Positions 59,432-64,000 of a DNA stretch of 64,000 nt are shown piece by piece; positions within the stretch are counted from its first letter, which is position 1, and every line of letters starts with the position of its first letter. Where the stretch lies: NCBI RefSeq assembly GCF_030247185.1, contig NC_080571.1, forward strand, positions 14,105,631-14,169,630. Reading direction: 5' to 3'. Position numbers and translations under genes: made by a program. The notes under the pieces were generated by a model. It saw only the letters and a list, made by a program, of their open reading frames with translations. It searched no databases and had not been told where the DNA came from. The stretch is from Malaya genurostris. Its lineage: Eukaryota; Arthropoda; Insecta; Diptera; Culicidae.

Positions 59432-59931
59432 NNNNNNNNNNNNNNNNNNNNNNNNNNNNNNNNNNNNNNNNNNNNNNNNNNNNNNNNNNNNNNNNNNNNN
59501 NNNNNNNNNNNNNNNNNNNNNNNNNNNNNNNNNNNNNNNNNNNNNNNNNNNNNNNNNNNNNNNNNNNNNNNNNNNNNNNNNNNNNNNNNNNNNNNNNNNN
59601 NNNNNNNNNNNNNNNNNNNNNNNNNNNNNNNNNNNNNNNNNNNNNNNNNNNNNNNNNNNNNNNNNNNNNNNNNNNNNNNNNNNNNNNNNNNNNNNNNNNN
59701 NNNNNNNNNNNNNNNNNNNNNNNNNNNNNNNNNNNNNNNNNNNNNNNNNNNNNNNNNNNNNNNNNNNNNNNNNNNNNNNNNNNNNNNNNNNNNNNNNNNN
59801 NNNNNNNNNNNNNNNNNNNNNNNNNNNNNNNNNNNNNNNNNNNNNNNNNNNNNNNNNNNNNNNNNNNNNNNNNNNNNNNNNNNNNNNNNNNNNNNNNNNN
59901 NNNNNNNNNNNNNNNNNNNNNNNNNNNNNNN
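59432..59931. other. Assembly gap (500 N)
   Basis: Exactly 500 N, a conventional placeholder size. Reading frames through it are meaningless. Confidence 1.
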
Positions 59932-60539
<608 letters not shown>

Positions 60540-60717
60540 TTCGAAAATGTCCTTTTAACTACATTACCAAACAATCGAAACCGGAGCCGGTGGCAGCGAA
60601 TGCGGAAAAATGGGTGACTATTCAAATTAATTTATCACCCACACTGGTGGGACATCCAGAGCTTCCCGCACCAACGTTGAGCTGCGAATTCACGGACTAC
60701 GGACAGTATATTCGATC
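60540..60717 (+). other. Unassigned exon-like block
   Basis: Preceded by CCATTCCTTTGTTCAG (good acceptor) and followed by GATC|GTAAGT (good donor). One frame is open across all 178 bases (two bases, 58 codons, two bases) with GC-rich third positions, unlike the AT-rich surroundings; it includes KPEPVAANAEKWVTIQINLS and CEFTDYGQYIR. It is not part of any PLC-beta domain I know. Joined to norpA exon 4 it would be read in another frame and stop after about six codons. It could be an exon of another gene, a relic, or a poison exon. Confidence 0.35.
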
Positions 60718-60785
60718 GTAAGTTGTAGAATCGCCCGAGTTTCCCGGAACGGAACGCCCGTACGAATCGGACCGAGGATGTGTTG

Positions 60786-62027
60786 TACACGGAAAGACCG
60801 AAATCAGCATTTTGGCGGAAAAATTAGTTGATTTTTCTGATTTTAGTTAGTTATTTTTTGAGACAACTAAAAAAATCTTACTTTTGCTAATTTAGATTTT
60901 TTTAATTCTGATTCCCTTAATAATAATAATAAAATATTTGTTGAAATGGCTATTTTTTTAGTTGAATTCACCAAATAAACGTGCTGTCATTTCTTAGCTA
61001 AGGCACGCTTCATATCCATTCAACTAATTTTTTAGTTGAATTAGAGAAATAAAACGTTGTTTGCAACCAACATAAATGGTTGAATTGGTTTCTGCCATTT
61101 GCAGCTATATGGCGCCCTGTCACCGAAAAAACGTTAACACCGTTATGACTACTAGCCACTAGATGGCACACTACTACCGAAAAAAATTCCCGATTATCTT
61201 TTCTATATTGGCAGGTATGAATACGATGTTGTATTGGAGAAAAAGACATAAGCGAAACATAAACTTCTTTTTGAAAATTTTTCTTCTAAATCGCTGTTTT
61301 CTTCATTCGACTTCGCGAAATTGACTATCTCACTGAAAACTTTGAGCACTCGGTACAAGTAGTACACCGGACAGCGTAGCCCAGAAGGTTGGAAGATACA
61401 AAAAAACATCATTTGACATATACAATTAGAGTGCAATATTCGAAACTCACTTCACTGTTCCCCGTAAAAACATTATTACGCACAATCGCTTTAAATGCGC
61501 ACAAATTCTGAATAAATACACTTTCCACTAACAGTTTACGTCATTTTTAAATATCGGTTTAGAAATTTATATATGGATATATCGTAACACATGCGAAAAA
61601 CATCTAAACAATTTGCAAGCAGTTTCAACAAGACTGTCCCTTTTAGCTTTTTAATGGATTGTTTTGCTTTGACACTTCTCATAGGTTTTTAGCTAATAAA
61701 CTTGTTAATAAAACCAATTCCATTTTTGTTTTCTTTGCCCTGTCCTTCAGTAATGATGGTGATAGATAAATAGAAACAAATTTTCTGATTTTAATAACAA
61801 AATTTGTTGTCAATGAGAATTTCGTACTGGATTGGAATATTACTGGTTTGTGTCCAGAATATTCGCCAACTAAACGCCATCTCTAAAAATAAGAGTTTTT
61901 TTCAGCAAAGTAAATTCTCAATTTTAACTAATTTTATAGTTATTTTGGAAATTTTGTTGTTAAAATCAACTAACTTAAAAACAGTAATACGAATTAGGCG
62001 CAGAGCTAATTTCGGTCGTTCCGTGTA
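60786..62027. mobile_element. TIR element, TACACGG ends, TTG flanks
   Basis: TACACGGAAAGACCGAAAT at 60786 pairs with ATTTCGGTCGTTCCGTGTA at 62009-62027. TTG lies on both sides (60783-60785, 62028-62030), a possible 3-bp duplication. Interior is AT-rich with repeated TTAGTTGAATT-like units and inverted subterminal copies. No transposase. Confidence 0.7.
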
Positions 62028-63121
62028 TTGAATTCAGTTCGAAGAGTGACTGAAAGGATCGGCACAGTCAGGAACAGGCTCTTGTTATTCAATTTAGATT
62101 CCATTTAAAATTGTCCCATGTTCGACTGTTCGAAACCGATGACGGGCCGCCGACGAAAGTGAGGAATGATGGCTGAAACGGGTCGCAGTAGCATCTGGCT
62201 TGATTTTACGAACACTGACTGAAGGAAACGAAGTGATAAATAGTCCCATGAATTGAGATCGAATCAACTACTTCACATTTCAATCCCCTGCCTTCATTGT
62301 AACGGTGAGGACAATCAACACGGGGGATAGATTGGGCCTTCCCCGAACCCCTGTCCCGAACCGTTGGGACACTCTAGCGGAACAGATGTGTGTGTAGGAG
62401 GGGGGGGGAGGGATTGGGGGTGGTGTTATAATGGAATAGTTGGTCGTTTCAGTAAACTCACCACCGGCATCCTGACGAAGTGAACTGAATTGTGAAAATA
62501 GTGCAGTGATTGGTTTCCAATCTATTGCCCTCGTGCCCCTGCATGCTGGCTGCTTACTTGACATTGCTGCATCGAACGGCAGTTGCATGAGTTGTTGTGG
62601 TTGCTTGCACCTGTCACAGCGGTTGGCGGTTGGCGGCTGGAAGCTGAACAAAATAATGTAGGTCACGGCTGAATTGGCTTTCGTGGCACAATGTCAGGTC
62701 TGGGTCTGGGCCCGTGCTACGTGTATGTAATAATGGGATCAGCGGGAAATTGCTATGTGTTTGATTGGGTATGGTCCACACGTGATTATATCCCTCGAAA
62801 ATTACCCCATTCATGTTTTTGGCTACCTCAGCTTGCAGTATTTTGTTTTGCTTTAGGCAATTTAACGGATGATTTCCTGATTGGATTCGTGCATTCAAGT
62901 TAATAACTTTCATCTTCTCCTTTTGTACACGTGGTAAAAACATTTGTCTAATGGACTAAAAGCGAGCTTTTGTTCGAAAAATATAACTTTTTATATGTTT
63001 ATTACTCGTACACAACACGCACATATGGTATTTCGCATTGGATGAGACTTTGCACACTTCACAGTTCAGAAGGTAACCCGATTAAGTAGGGCGAAACACG
63101 TACATGATACTTTGTACGTAC
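62028..63121. other. Intron 4 sequence of mixed composition
   Basis: Contains a G-run (62399-62430) and moderately GC-rich stretches (62100-62180, 62280-62700), but no coding or repeat family was recognised. Confidence 0.35.
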
Positions 63122-63200
63122 CAGTGGCAGTGCCGTAGTGAGGGTGAGGCGAGTGAGGCGATCGCCTCGGGCACCAACATCCAAGGGGCGCCAAAAAGAG
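63122..63200 (+). mobile_element. hAT-like terminal fragment
   Basis: CAGTGGCAGTGCCGTAGTGA followed by CGCCTCGGGCACC and AGGGGCGCCAAAA resembles the common CAGTGGCGTAG hAT end. The other end was not found, so this is a solo fragment. Confidence 0.4.
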
Positions 63201-63300
63201 TTTGAAGTGGTAAAAATTAGTTGTACAATTAGTTTGTGAAAACATTAATTTCTTGTACTATTTAAATTAGATTATGTTTCAGATTAGCCTTATTACTACA

Positions 63301-63568
63301 TGGACTGAAAAGTCCCGGATCTCTCACAGAAAAGACGTGAATAGTTTCGAACCGTGTATATTTCTGTTGAGAACAAGCTTCTAGATGGGCGAATACCAAA
63401 TTGCATGACAGTCCACTAGTGTTTGAATAACAGCTGATCGTGTCAGACGAGTTCTAGTTTTCATCAAGCTATGGAAAAGACGAGTTTCGTGTCTTGATGA
63501 AACAAGCAACGGTGAAATTGAATGATTTGCGGTACGTATTCTTCAGACCTGGCCCTCAACGACTATTA
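63301..63568 (+). pseudogene. mariner remnant with massive internal deletion
   Basis: Left TIR-like GGACTGAAAAGTCCCGGATC, then a start MEK followed after a 1-base shift by FRVLMKQ, then directly the third-Asp region DLALNDYY near 63546-63570 (normally PDLAPSDYYLF). The right part is replaced by the hammerhead-bearing repeat, which inserted here or recombined. Confidence 0.6.
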
Positions 63569-63838
63569 TCTATTATTTTTACGTTTCGTCTTTGACTCAT
63601 CAGAGCAGGGCAGTTCAAATTGAACTGCTTAGTGCTAAACTCGGCAGTTCAATTTGAACCGCTAAGCAGACGTAAAGTTTCTGCTATTTACAGAACACTT
63701 TTTGTTTTGCAACTGAGTGCAATGTCTTTTCTGACGTGCCGAACGAAAACGTGTTTTCGACTATTTCTGTCCGATGCAGGTTTGGTCATTTAGGGGTTAG
63801 CCAAATTTTGTGCTAGGGCACATAACCGTTTTTATTAA
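63569..63838 (-). ncRNA. Repeat unit with near-complete type III hammerhead ribozyme
   Basis: Minus strand, 5' to 3': TTTACGT (63676-63670), C at 63669 as the cleavage residue, stem I strand TGCTTAGCGGTTCAAATTG, an apical loop, the returning strand CAATTTGAACTGCCCTGCT, CTGATGA (63603-63597), GTC-AAA-GAC as stem II, GAAA, and CGTAAA closing a 7-bp stem III with TTTACGT. Stem I pairs G-C/C-G near the core, then a 3x3 internal loop, then more than 12 bp of helix; the pair next to the core is a U-U mismatch. Upstream (63837 downwards) the unit starts AATAAAAACGG, the same sequence that follows the hammerhead at 47890-47910. Confidence 0.65.
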
Positions 63839-63927
63839 CGATTTATTAATTTTAGTGGAAATATATATTGGAAAAGCCAAGTGAAAGAAAAACTAACAGA
63901 AAAGATGAATTTTTGGAAAAAGATACG

Positions 63928-63998
63928 CTCAGAGACAGGACTCGAACCTGCGTTCTTATGCATTCCGTGCATACGCGCTACCATTTCGCCACTCTGAT
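63928..63998 (-). repeat. tRNA-like cloverleaf, probably a SINE head
   Basis: The minus strand folds as acceptor TCAGAG/CTCTGA, D-arm GCG..CGC, anticodon arm TATGC-ACGGAAT-GCATA and T-arm GCAGG-TTCGAGT-CCTGT. Position 33 is C rather than U, which argues against a working tRNA, and no poly-T terminator follows at once. It lies directly upstream (same strand) of the hammerhead unit. Confidence 0.55.
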
Positions 63999-64000
63999 CT

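Noticed and set aside
62280..62943. Minus-strand frames of 128 and 109 codons
   Set aside because: Low-complexity Pro/Gln content from G-runs; no recognisable domain or splice context.
63928..63998. Functional tRNA gene
   Set aside because: Cloverleaf is good but position 33 is C instead of U, a serine-type anticodon lacks the long variable arm expected of tRNA-Ser, and it adjoins repeat sequence; a SINE head is more likely.

Overview
The window looks like a piece of insect nuclear genome, most likely from a mosquito with a large, repeat-rich genome (culicine-like). The one host gene I can name is the 5' part of a norpA-type phospholipase C-beta on the + strand. Its four visible coding exons (33722-33892, 33965-34024, 43441-43578, 59122-59201) encode about 149 residues, matching the N-terminal PH domain. 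They are separated by introns of 72 bp, about 9.4 kb and about 15.5 kb; the catalytic part lies beyond the right edge. The mosquito assignment is inference, from the norpA sequence, the several DD37E Tc1/mariner elements (a group known from mosquitoes), the Jockey and RTE-like LINEs, and the intron sizes. Nothing prokaryotic or viral was recognised.

Layout. 1-33 kb is intergenic or upstream of the gene and almost entirely transposon-derived. It contains a Jockey reverse transcriptase fragment; an element ending in arrays of TTATGCC units; a deleted mariner; a deleted ITmDD37E; an ORF1 zinc-knuckle fragment; an RTE-like LINE split by a second DD37E; a 7-kb composite element with 1.6-kb inverted arms (13761-20795) that itself carries a LINE insertion; further DD37E, mariner and Jockey remnants; and two LINE insertions with readable target duplications. 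33.7-34.0 kb holds norpA coding exons 1-2. 34.0-43.4 kb (intron 2) holds Tc1/mariner debris, a hAT-type MITE with an 8-bp target duplication, tRNA-Val-like SINEs and a third DD37E copy. 43.6-59.1 kb (intron 3) holds a repeat family with a tRNA-like segment, an 893-bp direct duplication, two large foldback palindromes, a hammerhead-like inverted repeat and a very long CA repeat. 59.2-64 kb (start of intron 4) holds a 500-base assembly gap, an AG repeat, an unassigned exon-like block, a TIR element, a mariner remnant and, at the right edge, a repeat unit carrying a nearly complete hammerhead ribozyme next to a tRNA-like sequence.

Most striking: two repeats (47749-47950 and 63569-63838) contain the hammerhead core CTGATGA / 3-bp stem II / GAAA. 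In the second (minus strand) the cleavage-side strand ending in GTC, a 7-bp stem III and a long stem I are also present. This looks like a type III hammerhead inside a dispersed, possibly tRNA-headed, retrozyme-like repeat. No multi-gene pathway is encoded here: the window is one signalling gene plus layered, nested mobile DNA whose insertion order can often be read from target duplications and unoccupied paralogous sites.
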